From assembly GCA_001783335.1 (NCBI GenBank), contig MFLU01000003.1:1-38384 (forward strand): 38,384 nt of DNA, in the 5' to 3' direction. Position numbers and translations under genes: made by a program. The notes under the pieces were generated by a model that was not told the origin of the DNA, searched no databases, and worked only from the letters and a program-made list of their open reading frames with translations. Positions 7,142 to 15,052 of this stretch are shown here, piece by piece. Numbering within the stretch: the stretch's first letter is position 1; every line of letters starts with the position of its first letter. This stretch comes from Candidatus Kaiserbacteria bacterium RIFCSPLOWO2_01_FULL_50_24 (GTDB lineage Bacteria > Patescibacteriota > Minisyncoccia > Phycocordibacterales > UBA2100).

Positions 7142-8674
7142 CTATTTTTTTCCAGCCGCAAGCGCCGCGCGAATATGTTTTTTCGCCATGTTGGTTTTTG
7201 CGATGTCGTACCATTTTCGTGATGGCTTCGCGGATTGCTTTGTGATTATTTCCACAATGTCGCCATTCCTCAGTTCCGTCTCAAGCGATACCAGTTTTCC
7301 GTTCACGCACGCGCCAGACATCTTGTTGCCTACGCCGGAGTGAATGGCGTATGCGAAATCAATCGGCGTTGCGGAAGCCGGCAAATCAATAACGTCGCCG
7401 CGCGGCGTAAAGACGAACACGCGGTGGCTGAAGAAATCGGATTTAAGCGTATCCAAATATTCACCGGATTCTTTGGTTTCGTCGTGTGCCAATTGTTGTA
7501 CCCAATCAGGTACCCCCTCTTTCGGTATTGCATCTACTCCACCCTGTGCCTCGCCAAAGTGCGGAAAAAATTGTCGTATCCAATCAAGCCCGATGCCATG
7601 GCGAGAACCCTCTTTCGTAATCTGCCTTTCTTTATAAAGAAGATGCGATGCGATGCCGTATTGCGCTTCTCGATGCTGGGATTCAGAGCGCAACTGTATT
7701 TCCAGAGCGCCGCCGTCTCCGGTGTAGACGGTTGTGTGGATTGACTGATAGCCGTTCGGTTTTGGAAATGCTATGTAATCCTTTATTTTTCCCGGCACGG
7801 GGCGCCATTGCCCGTGGATGATGCCGAGCGCAGAGTAGCAATCAGCAACGGTGGGGAATATGACGCGGAGCGCAAGAATGTCATAGATTTTAGAAATATC
7901 CCACTCGCGCCGCCCCAACTTTTTGAATAAACTGTATACGCCCTTTATACGCGCCTCGGTACGGAAAATGCGAATTCCCGCTTCCGCAAGTGCGCGCTTT
8001 ACGTCCTTCTCCGTTTTCTCCAGGCGTTTGTCGGTCTCTTTTTTTCGCTCCCTCAAAAGCTCGCGTGTTTTTTCGTACTCTATCGGCATTGCGTGAGGGA
8101 AAGCGGCGTCCTCTAGGTGGTTTTTTAATACACTCATACCGAGGCGATCGGCTATCGGTGCGTAAATTTCAAGTGTCTCTTTGGCTATGCGCGTGCGTTT
8201 TGTTTCGTCCGGAACGTGCTCCAAAGTCCGTGTGTTGTGTAGGCGGTCCATCAGTTTAATGATGAGTACGCGAATATCTTTTGCGGTCGCCGCAAAAAGC
8301 TTTCGCAAGCTTTCGGTGTGTCGTTCTACTCCTTGGTAGCGCAGTTTTCCGAGTTTCGTAACGCCGTCTACCAGTTGGAGAACCTCGTTCCCGAATTTCT
8401 CTCGTATGGTTTCTGACTGAACGCCGGCGTCCTCCACGGTGTCGTGGAGGAGTCCGGCGGCAATGGCCTCGGCGTCAATTCCGATTTCCGCGAGGAGATA
8501 TCCGACCTCGGCGACATGAGAAAAGTACGGCTCACCGGAAAATCGTTTGTGCGGCTCGTGCGCGTTTTTTGAAAATTCGTACGCGTGCTCTACAAGCTCA
8601 ATACTTTGCGGCGACTTGTCATGCATCACGTCAAGAATATCCTTGAGCGGGCGGACAGCATTGACAGCGTTCAT
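7142..8674 (-). CDS. rel: RelA/SpoT-family (p)ppGpp synthetase/hydrolase
   Basis: Stringent-response enzyme that makes and degrades (p)ppGpp. The 510-residue product has an N-terminal HD hydrolase domain (His53, HDTVED at 77-82, KLMDRLHN), then the synthetase domain (RIKGVYSLFKKLGR, ALRVIFPTV, DYIAFPKPNGYQSIHT, EIQLRS), then a TGS domain (VFVFTPRGDVIDLPASATPIDFAYAIHS). It ends about 45 residues after TGS, so the helical, zinc-finger and ACT regulatory domains of full-length Rel (about 730 residues) are missing. Both catalytic centres look intact, suggesting a bifunctional but simply regulated enzyme. TATTAT lies 7 nt before the ATG with a possible TTGCCA -35, so the message is probably leaderless. 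It is convergent with parB. Confidence 0.93.
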   Translation of the reverse strand: MNAVNAVRPLKDILDVMHDKSPQSIELVEHAYEFSKNAHEPHKRFSGEPYFSHVAEVGYLLAEIGIDAEAIAAGLLHDTVEDAGVQSETIREKFGNEVLQLVDGVTKLGKLRYQGVERHTESLRKLFAATAKDIRVLIIKLMDRLHNTRTLEHVPDETKRTRIAKETLEIYAPIADRLGMSVLKNHLEDAAFPHAMPIEYEKTRELLRERKKETDKRLEKTEKDVKRALAEAGIRIFRTEARIKGVYSLFKKLGRREWDISKIYDILALRVIFPTVADCYSALGIIHGQWRPVPGKIKDYIAFPKPNGYQSIHTTVYTGDGGALEIQLRSESQHREAQYGIASHLLYKERQITKEGSRHGIGLDWIRQFFPHFGEAQGGVDAIPKEGVPDWVQQLAHDETKESGEYLDTLKSDFFSHRVFVFTPRGDVIDLPASATPIDFAYAIHSGVGNKMSGACVNGKLVSLETELRNGDIVEIITKQSAKPSRKWYDIAKTNMAKKHIRAALAAGKK

Positions 8675-8681
8675 CTTTATG

Positions 8682-8709
8682 ATAATACTGCCAGTTAGAA
8701 AGTTGGCAA
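8682..8709 (-). promoter_or_regulatory. Probable promoter of rel
   Basis: On the minus strand, TTGCCA (8709-8704), a 16-nt spacer and TATTAT (8687-8682) precede the rel start codon by 7 nt. Confidence 0.45.
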
Positions 8710-8727
8710 TGAAAAAGGAGTGTCTTC

Positions 8728-8946
8728 ATGATTGTGACTATAGTGGAACGATGCCCGGTATGTGGTGAAGTTCACTCACTGCCGGATGCCCGATCTTTTG
8801 ACAGAGAGAAAATGGGATGTGACATATTGCAACATGTAGACCACATAAAGTGTCCTAAGTGTGGTAGCAACGGTACGGTAGTTCCCTTTGGGGGTTATTG
8901 GTGTGAAAATTGCGAACATATATGGCATCCTGCTTCTCTCACATGA
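8728..8946 (+). CDS. Small double zinc-ribbon protein
   Basis: A 72-residue protein with four CxxC knuckles: CPVC (9-12), a lone Cys31, CPKC (42-45) and CENC (59-62). The last two probably form one zinc ribbon; the first may pair with Cys31 or a His. There is no signal peptide or membrane helix. An AAAGGAG Shine-Dalgarno lies before the ATG. Its stop codon is the first base triplet of a perfect terminator-like palindrome. Zinc ribbons of this kind bind nucleic acids or act as structural modules; no specific function can be given. Confidence 0.7.
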   Translation: MIVTIVERCPVCGEVHSLPDARSFDREKMGCDILQHVDHIKCPKCGSNGTVVPFGGYWCENCEHIWHPASLT

Positions 8947-8966
8947 CGGACTTCGTAAGTCCGTCA
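8944..8966 (+). terminator. Palindromic terminator overlapping a stop codon
   Basis: TGACGGACTT, loop CGT, AAGTCCGTCA, followed by TTTCTTTTT. The TGA of the zinc-ribbon gene is the first arm's first codon. The stem size and CGT loop match the palindrome inside miaA. Confidence 0.75.
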
Positions 8967-8980
8967 TTTCTTTTTCCTTT

Positions 8981-9015
8981 CCCGATCCCTTATCAAGGTC
9001 CGGCCTTGATATTTT
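8981..9015. repeat. 35-nt direct repeat, copy 1
   Basis: This copy differs from copy 2 at 9162-9196 by one base. It contains the hairpin TATCAAGG-TCCGG-CCTTGATA. A partial third unit (CCGGCCTTGATATTTTCA) follows at 9018-9035. Confidence 0.85.
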
Positions 9016-9050
9016 CACCGGCCTTGATATTTTCATGAAAAACAAAAAAA

Positions 9051-9076
9051 CGCGCACCGAGAATATCCGGTGCGCG
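9051..9076 (-). terminator. Minus-strand terminator-like hairpin
   Basis: The arms CGCGCACCG/CGGTGCGCG form a 9-bp stem. Reading the minus strand, it is followed by seven T residues and then GTTTTT. No obvious minus-strand gene directly upstream uses it; topA readthrough or an unannotated RNA are candidates. Confidence 0.6.
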
Positions 9077-9161
9077 CCTGTAACATAGGTCTCAGTGTCA
9101 GTGATGTCTGGGAGCGTCAGGGACGACGCGGAGCGGCGCTTGTTGTCCCCACTCATAATGT

Positions 9162-9196
9162 CCCGACCCCTTATCAAGGTCCGGCCTTGATATTTT
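9162..9196. repeat. 35-nt direct repeat, copy 2
   Basis: This copy lies 181 nt after copy 1 with one substitution (CCCGAC instead of CCCGAT) and the same internal hairpin. Confidence 0.85.
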
Positions 9197-9449
9197 TACT
9201 GGTATGCGCCGAGAACGCTCCGCGTTTGTGCGCGTGGATCGACTGGCGACCCGTTTTTATTGCGGCACTACGATTGTGCCTTTGCGAGCTTATGTGGATT
9301 GTGTTGCTGGCAGGACTTATTGGAACATCTTTCAGGAATCGTCTTCGGTCACGGATAATTTCCTCGCCGTCGCTCGGAAATTTCCGCGACCCCGGCTCGC
9401 GGCCTCGCCTGCTGGCTCGGCATCGCTCCGCCCGACAAAAACGAGTTGC

Positions 9450-9471
9450 GCATGCAACGCAGGTTGCATGC
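9450..9471 (-). terminator. Terminator of topA
   Basis: A perfect 9-bp stem (GCATGCAAC/GTTGCATGC, loop GCAG) begins 9 nt past the topA stop codon. On the minus strand a GTTTTTG tract follows. Confidence 0.65.
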
Positions 9472-9480
9472 TAACAAGCG

Positions 9481-11697
9481 TTATCTCGCTAACTTGTGCG
9501 GATTATGGTTTTGGCATTGCTTATTAGAACAACGTTCGGGTATTGTTTTTGTCCCTTGCATCATTAATGCATTGCACTCGGGGCAGGTTTTTCCTGTGGG
9601 GCGCGCTTTGATGGCATTTTTGCAGTTTGGATAACCGGAGCAGGAGAAGAACGGGCCGAAGCGGCCGCGGCGCTCTATCATCTCGCCGTTTTTACAGGTT
9701 GGACATGCAACGCCGGTTTTCGTTCGCTCTTCCTCTGCCGCATCTCTCTTCACAAATTTACATTTCGGATAATTTGAGCAGGCGATAAAACGACCAAAGC
9801 GTCCTTCACGTTCCATAAGTTTCCCATCCGTACATTGCGGACACGCCTCACCACTCTCTTTCGGTGGCGCAATTTCCGAGCCATCTTCTTTTCGCGCGCC
9901 GAGACATTCGGGAAAACGTTTACAGCTCATGAATCTTCCCGTGCGCGACAATTTATACATCATAGAGCCGCCACAGAGTGGGCAAAGAAATTCGGGAGGC
10001 GCGTCTCCCATGTTTGTGATTTTCTCTATTTTTTCTTTTCCTTTTATGGCCTTCGCAAACGGTGTGTAGAAACTTTTGAGCGTTTTCTCGTACTCGCGTT
10101 TGCCTTCGGCAATTTCATCAAGTTCGTTCTCCATTTCTGCGGTGAATGTGTCACTAATGTAATCGCCGAAGTGTTCTTCAATGAATGAGGATACAACATC
10201 GCCTGTGTGCGTCGGAATGAGGGTGCGCCCTTGCTTCTCCACATAGCCGCGATCTTCAAGTGTTTTAATGATGGATGCATACGTAGACGGCCTGCCGATG
10301 CCGCGCCTTTCAAGCTCTTTCACCAGTCCAGCCTCACTGTAGCGCGAAGGCGGCTGTGTTTCTTTTTGGTCAGTATGCGCCTCAAGGAGTTTGAGGGCGT
10401 CGTTTTCTTTCACTTTTGGCAACTCCACATCTTCGCCTCGCGCTGCCGTGTCCGCCTTGAGCCATCCGTCAAACATGACCCGTTGGCCATTGGCAGTGAA
10501 GTTTGGAATACTACTGTCCTCCACGTTGGCTACAATCTTTGTGCGCAATACTGTGGCGTCGGCCATTTGCGATGCTAGCGCGCGGGTACGTATCAGTTTG
10601 TACAGCTCATTTTGGTCATCCGTGGAACCGGCGGAATGTTTTTTTGCATTCGTGGGGCGCACCGCTTCGTGTGCTTCTTGTGCCGATTTTGACTTCGCCT
10701 TGTATGTACGAGGTGCTATGTATCGCTCACCAAACTCTTCGCGTGCGACTGCGATAAGCATTGCCTGTGCTTCCTTTGCCAAATTCGGGCTGTCGGTGCG
10801 CATGTAGGTGATGTGTCCGGCTTCGTATAACTTTTGCGCGGTGCGCATGGTGCGGGAAGGAGAGAAGCCAAGGCGCGTGGATGCCACCTGCTGGAGCGTG
10901 GATGTGGTGAATGGCGCGCGCGGGCTCCGGCCTTGCTCGCTTTCCTCCACACCGGCCACGCGCCACTTTTTTGTTTGTGCCGCATGAAAAATGCGCTCGG
11001 CCTCTATATCTCTCCGCGGCTCCTCCGCGCAGGTGACTAAAAATCTCTGTTTATTTTTTGTCTCCACATCTGCCGACAGCACCCAGAATTTTTCGGGGTT
11101 AAACGCGCGTATCTCGCGCTCGCGTTCCATAAGGATGCGGAGAGCGGGGGATTGCACGCGGCCGGCAGAGAGCCCGTAGCGCACTTTTTTCCATATGAGG
11201 CCTGAAAGGCCGTAACCAAACAGGCGGTCCAAGACGCGCCGCGCCTCCTGCGCGCGCACGAGTTCCATATCCACTACTCTGGAGTGCTCTAGCGCGTCCT
11301 TAACGGCACTCCCCGTTATTTCATTGAATGTAATTCTCTGGAATTTGGATTTTGTAATTTGTTTCGAATTTCGTGCTTCGGATTTCGAATTTACAGGTTC
11401 TGTAAGAACCTGCTCAAGGTGCCATGCGATGGCCTCGCCTTCACGGTCGGGGTCGGTGGCAAGCAACACTCCGTCTGACGCTTTGGCCGCTTTGTGCAGT
11501 TCGTCAATGATATGCTGTTTCTCTTTTACAATCTGGTAGCGCGGCACAAAACCGCCCGCTATATCAACGGCGTCTTTGTTCGACTTCGGCAAATCTCGAA
11601 TGTGCCCGACAGACGCGCGCACCGAGAAACCTTTTCCAAGATATTTTTCTATCGTTTTGGCTTTTGCCGGAGACTCGACTATTACAAGCTTAGTCAT
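9481..11697 (-). CDS. topA: DNA topoisomerase I
   Basis: Type IA topoisomerase relaxing negative supercoils. The 738-residue protein begins MTKLVIVESPAKAKTIEKYLG (start chosen at the Toprim onset; the longer open frame adds an unrelated 37 residues). Toprim acidic residues are in ATDPDREGEAIAWHL (80-94), the catalytic Tyr region is TYMRTDSPNLAKEA, and RYSEAGLVKELERRGIGRPSTYASII follows. The C-terminus has four zinc-ribbon-like Cys4 modules (CPLCGG, CPQCTD, CPTCKN, CPECNA). Residues about 99-119 (PVNSKSEARNSKQITKSKFQ) sit right after Toprim where relatives go straight into the RITFNEI strand. They are encoded by the same A/T-rich word repeat found in the spacer upstream, so this is probably an in-frame insertion. 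Confidence 0.95.
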   Translation of the reverse strand: MTKLVIVESPAKAKTIEKYLGKGFSVRASVGHIRDLPKSNKDAVDIAGGFVPRYQIVKEKQHIIDELHKAAKASDGVLLATDPDREGEAIAWHLEQVLTEPVNSKSEARNSKQITKSKFQRITFNEITGSAVKDALEHSRVVDMELVRAQEARRVLDRLFGYGLSGLIWKKVRYGLSAGRVQSPALRILMEREREIRAFNPEKFWVLSADVETKNKQRFLVTCAEEPRRDIEAERIFHAAQTKKWRVAGVEESEQGRSPRAPFTTSTLQQVASTRLGFSPSRTMRTAQKLYEAGHITYMRTDSPNLAKEAQAMLIAVAREEFGERYIAPRTYKAKSKSAQEAHEAVRPTNAKKHSAGSTDDQNELYKLIRTRALASQMADATVLRTKIVANVEDSSIPNFTANGQRVMFDGWLKADTAARGEDVELPKVKENDALKLLEAHTDQKETQPPSRYSEAGLVKELERRGIGRPSTYASIIKTLEDRGYVEKQGRTLIPTHTGDVVSSFIEEHFGDYISDTFTAEMENELDEIAEGKREYEKTLKSFYTPFAKAIKGKEKIEKITNMGDAPPEFLCPLCGGSMMYKLSRTGRFMSCKRFPECLGARKEDGSEIAPPKESGEACPQCTDGKLMEREGRFGRFIACSNYPKCKFVKRDAAEEERTKTGVACPTCKNGEMIERRGRFGPFFSCSGYPNCKNAIKARPTGKTCPECNALMMQGTKTIPERCSNKQCQNHNPHKLAR
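11338..11412. repeat. Word-repeat and palindrome insertion inside topA
   Basis: The plus strand carries T-rich words (GAATTTGGATTTTG, TTCGAATTTCG, GGATTTCGAATTTACAGG) and ends in a perfect 8-bp stem with a GTA loop (11394-11412). The words match those in the intergenic unit at 11776-11938. Confidence 0.7.
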
Positions 11698-11940
11698 GGT
11701 AGAGAGTGATACTCTATTACCATAGCATGTGTCAAGTCGGCCGCGTCCAAATATACGAATAATCCGAATGGCTACAATATGAGGAAAATAACAAATTACA
11801 AATCCCAAATTCCAAACAAATTCAAATCACCGAAATCACAAATCCAAAACGGACGCATCGTGTTTGGTGTTTAGTAATTGGAATTTAGATATTATTTGTG
11901 ATTTGGTGCTTGGAATTTGGTGCTTTTTGTTTATTCGGAC
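11698..11940. repeat. Intergenic A/T word-repeat unit (about 11776-11938)
   Basis: The left half repeats A-rich words (AAATTACAAATCCC, AAATTCCAAAC, AAATCACAAATCC). The right half carries their complements (GGAATTTAG, ATTTGTGATTTGG, TTGGAATTTGGTG). A loop near CGGACGCATCG separates them, giving a long imperfect inverted repeat of about 160 bp. The topA promoter probably lies in 11698-11740. Confidence 0.65.
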
Positions 11941-12807
11941 TTATCTAATTCGTATCACGCCAAGCTCCTCAGTAATAAGCCCTTTAATTTCCATCGTTGA
12001 GAGTAAGATATTTGTTTCCGACACTGACATGGCGAGCGCTTGAATGAGCTCGTCGCGCGAGCGGGGCTCGGAGAGTATTTCAAACACACGGATTTCTTCG
12101 GGGGAGAGATCGGTGCGCGATTCCGGCGTGTTGGAATCGTGTGTTCTCTCCTCAATACCGAGCGCGCGCAAAATGTCAGCGGTTTCGGTAACCGGCGTCG
12201 CGCCTAGTTTTAAGAACTGATGTGTGCCGCGGCTTTCTTTGCTGAAAATGGAGCCGGGGATTACGAGAAGTTCGCGATTATATTCCGTCGTGAGCCGTGC
12301 GGTGATTAAGGAGCCCGATTGTTCATGCGCTTCCACCACGAGTGTCGCATGGCAGAGTCCCGCCATAATGCGATTCCTCTGTGGGAAAGTGTATGGTGTG
12401 GCTCGCATGTCCGGTTCAAATTCTGAAAGTAACGCCCCACCTTTTTTAAGGATTTCGCGCGCAATATTCACATGCGCACGTGGATAGAGTACGTCCCAAT
12501 TGAGTCCGCTTCCGGGCACGGATACCGTCGGCAGTCCCACTTCAAGCGCCATTTTGTGTGACTCAATATCAATTCCATACGCAAGCCCCGATACTATAAC
12601 AATGGGATAACCGCGCAGGCCTTCAATCAAGTGACGAACAACCTGCCGCCCGTAGCTCGTTATGGCGCGGCTCCCGACGACCGCAAGCCACTTGTGTTCA
12701 AAGCTCGGCAAAGCGCCACGCACGTAGAGTTGTTTTGGTGCGTCTGGAATCTCCCGCAAAAGCGGCGGGAATTCGGTCGGTGCAAGTGTATATATTTCTG
12801 TTTGCAT
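11941..12807 (-). CDS. dprA: DNA-processing protein DprA
   Basis: DprA/Smf binds incoming single-stranded DNA and loads RecA during natural transformation. The 288-residue protein has the Rossmann-like core: WLAVVGSRAITSYGR, IVSGLAYGIDIESHK, VPGSGLNWDVLYPRAH, GGALLSEFEPDMRATPYTFPQRNRI (in parts) and LVVEAHEQSGSLITARLTTEYNRELLVIPG (in parts). These are diagnostic motifs. A C-terminal winged-helix-like segment (about 225-288) follows. The start at 12807 fits a TACACT hexamer 7 nt upstream. DprA is among the competence genes usually retained in Patescibacteria, which are thought to import DNA. It is divergent from serS with overlapping promoters. Confidence 0.95.
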   Translation of the reverse strand: MQTEIYTLAPTEFPPLLREIPDAPKQLYVRGALPSFEHKWLAVVGSRAITSYGRQVVRHLIEGLRGYPIVIVSGLAYGIDIESHKMALEVGLPTVSVPGSGLNWDVLYPRAHVNIAREILKKGGALLSEFEPDMRATPYTFPQRNRIMAGLCHATLVVEAHEQSGSLITARLTTEYNRELLVIPGSIFSKESRGTHQFLKLGATPVTETADILRALGIEERTHDSNTPESRTDLSPEEIRVFEILSEPRSRDELIQALAMSVSETNILLSTMEIKGLITEELGVIRIR

Positions 12808-12814
12808 GGAGAGC

Positions 12815-12824
12815 AGTGTACTAT
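12815..12824. promoter_or_regulatory. Overlapping divergent -10 elements of dprA and serS
   Basis: On the plus strand TACTAT (12819-12824) ends 7 nt before the serS ATG. On the minus strand TACACT (12820-12815) ends 7 nt before the dprA ATG. The two hexamers share two base pairs, so polymerase could not bind both at once. Confidence 0.5.
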
Positions 12825-12831
12825 ATAAGGT

Positions 12832-14106
12832 ATGCTGGACATAAAGTTCATACGCGAAAATCGTGACATCGTGGAAAAAGCGATTCGTGACAAAAAGACG
12901 GAGCCGATTGATTTGGATAAAGTTATTCAATTATACGAAGAGCGAAAAGCGCTTCGCACGAAACTTGACGAAGTGAATGCCGCGCGCAACAAGGCGGCAA
13001 AAGAGCAAAATCACGCAGACGGGAAGCGGCTTAAGGAGGAAGCGGGCGAATTTGAGATCAAATTACCGAATCTTGAAAAAGAGCTCGTTACTCTCGTTTC
13101 TAAGATTCCAAATGTTCCTTCGGCTGATACACCGGTAGGAGACGAAAGCGTAAACAAAATCATTCGCACCTGGGGAGAGCCAAAGAAATTTCCCTTTGAA
13201 CCGAAAGCGCATTGGGATTTGGGCAAGGATCTCGACATAATTGATTCTGAAAAAGCGGCGGAAGTCTCCGGTGCGCGTTTTGCCTATCTCAAAGGAGATC
13301 TCGCGCTGATGCAATTCGCACTGATAGGTCTAGCATTTAAGACTCTGGGTGATGTTGAGACGCTGTCCTCCATAGCGGCAGATGCCGGCACTTCCGTGAC
13401 CATTACGCCATTCGTGCCCGTAGTGCCGCCCGTATTGATGCGAACCGCCGTTATGAATCGAATGGCCCGACTCCATCCCATGGACGAGCGGTATGTTTTT
13501 GAAAAAGACGATCTGGTACTTGTCGGTAGCGCCGAACATACCATTGGTCCCCTGCATATGGACGAGATTTTAGAAGAGAAACGCCTACCGATACGATACG
13601 TGGGCTATTCGACGGCGTTTCGCCGTGAAGCAGGTGCCGCCGGAAAGGACACGCGCGGAATTTTACGACAGCATCAGTTTGAAAAAATTGAGCTTGAGAC
13701 TTTTGTTGTCCCTGAGAAGTCAATGGAAGAGCAGAATTTTATTGTAGCTATACAGGAACATTTAATGCAGAGTCTCAAGTTACCATATCAAGTCGTGCTA
13801 AAATCTACTGGAGATCAAGGGGCTCCGAATCATCGCGGTATCGATATAGAAACGTGGATGCCGGGGCAGAACACCTATCGCGAGACGCACACGTCCGATT
13901 TAATGACAAGTTATCAATCGAGGCGTTTGAATACTCGTGTACGCCGAACCGACGGCAAGGTAGAGAATGTTCACATGAACGATGCGACTGTATTCGCGAT
14001 CGGACGCACATTGATAGCTGTAATGGAAAACAATCAGCAAAAAGACGGGTCAATAGTTATCCCTACGTGCCTTCAGGGGTACATGGGCAAGGATGTAATA
14101 AAATGA
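12832..14106 (+). CDS. serS: Serine--tRNA ligase
   Basis: A class II aminoacyl-tRNA synthetase charging tRNA-Ser, 424 residues as usual. The N-terminal long coiled-coil arm (about 30-100, rich in Lys/Glu, e.g. EERKALRTKLDEVNAARNK) contacts the tRNA long arm. The catalytic domain shows motif 2 (STAFRREAGAAGKDTRGILR region), a QHQFEKIE segment and motif 3 (AIGRTLIAVMENNQQKDGSI). The serine-binding TxE signature appears as SAE (GSAEHTIGPL). It is probably leaderless (TACTAT 7 nt upstream). The FtsQ-like gene starts 4 bp after its stop codon, so the two are co-transcribed. Confidence 0.96.
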   Translation: MLDIKFIRENRDIVEKAIRDKKTEPIDLDKVIQLYEERKALRTKLDEVNAARNKAAKEQNHADGKRLKEEAGEFEIKLPNLEKELVTLVSKIPNVPSADTPVGDESVNKIIRTWGEPKKFPFEPKAHWDLGKDLDIIDSEKAAEVSGARFAYLKGDLALMQFALIGLAFKTLGDVETLSSIAADAGTSVTITPFVPVVPPVLMRTAVMNRMARLHPMDERYVFEKDDLVLVGSAEHTIGPLHMDEILEEKRLPIRYVGYSTAFRREAGAAGKDTRGILRQHQFEKIELETFVVPEKSMEEQNFIVAIQEHLMQSLKLPYQVVLKSTGDQGAPNHRGIDIETWMPGQNTYRETHTSDLMTSYQSRRLNTRVRRTDGKVENVHMNDATVFAIGRTLIAVMENNQQKDGSIVIPTCLQGYMGKDVIK

Positions 14107-14110
14107 ATAG

Positions 14111-14980
14111 ATGGCTCGAAAGGTTATCGATTTACGCAAAAAGAAGCCTGGGGGTTTGCGCGTGACCGCGTCACAAACCGCGGGTGGACGACGCGGCTCA
14201 CCTCTGCGTGCGTGGCGCAGAAAAGTGCGCATATACGGCGCGGCGGTAGGTTGTATTGTCCTCGTTGCCACCCTGCCGTATGTGTCTGACTTTACCTATC
14301 ATTCGCGCGTTACGCTTGGCGACGTGAGTGTTGCGGGTGCGGCACGCGTGTCGCCCAACCTTATAAAAGCATTTTTTGAACGAACATTGCATGACGGCAC
14401 GTACCACTTTCTTTCCCGCTCCAATATTTTTTGGTATCCGAGGGACGTGCTGGAAACTGAAATTCAAAAAGGCGTGCCGCGCATTAAGAGCGTGAATGTG
14501 GAGCGTAACGGTCTTTTGGCGCAGGCGGTGACGGTGACGGTGGAGGAACGTGAACGCTATGGGGTGTGGTGCAATGAAACAAAACAGTGTTTTGAAATAG
14601 ACGAGAGCGGCTTCATTTTTGCTGAAATTCCAAAAGGAGTGCCCATGCGCGGCTATACCTTCTCTGGGGCGATAGCGATGAGCACGTTACCGATAGGGGA
14701 GACGTATCTAGGAGAACACATACAAAATGTTGTTGCGTTTTTGGAACTTCTGGAGAAAAATAAATTAAAACCCGCGCACATTGCTTCCGACGGTGCGGTG
14801 GATTATTGGGTGGAGTTAGAAAGCGGAATTTCTCTACGCGTTGCGCTTTCCGGTTTTCCCGAAGAAATAGCGCGCAATCTTGAGCTTGCGCTTTCTTCAG
14901 ACGCACTTCGCGGCCAAACGGAAAATTTGGAATACGTAGATTTGCGGTTTGGAAACAAACTTTACTACAAAACCCGATAG
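14111..14980 (+). CDS. FtsQ/DivIB-like cell-division protein
   Basis: A 289-residue bitopic membrane protein with a basic cytoplasmic tail (residues 1-40, RKKKPGG, WRRKVR), one membrane helix (about 42-60, YGAAVGCIVLVATLPYV), then a POTRA-like domain (VTLGDVSVAGAARVSPNLIKAFFE) and a beta-rich FtsQ-type region (VPRIKSVNVERNGLLAQAVTVTVEERERYGVW in parts). This is the arrangement of FtsQ/DivIB, which links septal synthesis to the divisome on the outer face of the membrane. It is not next to mur/fts genes but directly follows serS. Its TAG stop codon overlaps a 38-bp perfect palindrome. Confidence 0.8.
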   Translation: MARKVIDLRKKKPGGLRVTASQTAGGRRGSPLRAWRRKVRIYGAAVGCIVLVATLPYVSDFTYHSRVTLGDVSVAGAARVSPNLIKAFFERTLHDGTYHFLSRSNIFWYPRDVLETEIQKGVPRIKSVNVERNGLLAQAVTVTVEERERYGVWCNETKQCFEIDESGFIFAEIPKGVPMRGYTFSGAIAMSTLPIGETYLGEHIQNVVAFLELLEKNKLKPAHIASDGAVDYWVELESGISLRVALSGFPEEIARNLELALSSDALRGQTENLEYVDLRFGNKLYYKTR

Positions 14981-15017
14981 AGATTATTTTTTAGACCATG
15001 GTCTAAAAAATAATCTC
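14980..15017 (+). terminator. 38-bp perfect palindrome and terminator
   Basis: The two 19-base halves (first half begins GAGATTATTTTTTAG) are exact complements with no spacer, centred on CCATGG. The last base of the FtsQ-like stop codon is its first base. It may terminate transcription; its 100 % symmetry is unusual for a terminator. Confidence 0.75.
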
Positions 15018-15027
15018 AAAAAAACGA

Positions 15028-15043
15028 CCCCGATTTATCGGGG
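15028..15043 (-). terminator. Terminator of the small minus-strand gene
   Basis: CCCCGAT-TT-ATCGGGG lies 9 nt past the stop codon of the gene at 15053. On the minus strand TCGTTTTTTT follows. Confidence 0.75.
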
Positions 15044-15052
15044 CCGCGGCAG

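Larger units (their letters stand above)
8947..9480. other. 534-bp gene-free region with repeats
   Basis: No open frame here resembles a real protein. The region holds a duplicated 35-nt hairpin repeat (8981-9015 and 9162-9196), a minus-strand terminator-like hairpin (9051-9076), the likely topA terminator (9450-9471), and GC-rich text at 9385-9430 resembling a degenerate copy of the repeat at 18220. A small RNA read from the minus strand and ending near 9050 is possible but unproven. Confidence 0.6.

Noticed and set aside
8776-9177. Minus-strand open frame beginning MSGDNKRRSASSLTLPDITD
   Set aside because: The first 25 codons look protein-like, but the frame runs through a strong terminator hairpin and then antisense to the zinc-ribbon gene, with no stop codon before the hairpin.
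9080-9480. Known structural RNA (SRP RNA, RNase P RNA, tmRNA, 6S)
   Set aside because: The signature motifs of these RNAs are not visible on either strand. An unknown RNA cannot be excluded.
9070-9527. Plus-strand open frames of 107-134 codons between the zinc-ribbon gene and topA
   Set aside because: Composition is Arg/Ser/Cys-rich shadow-like, there is no initiation signal, and they cross the repeats and the topA end.
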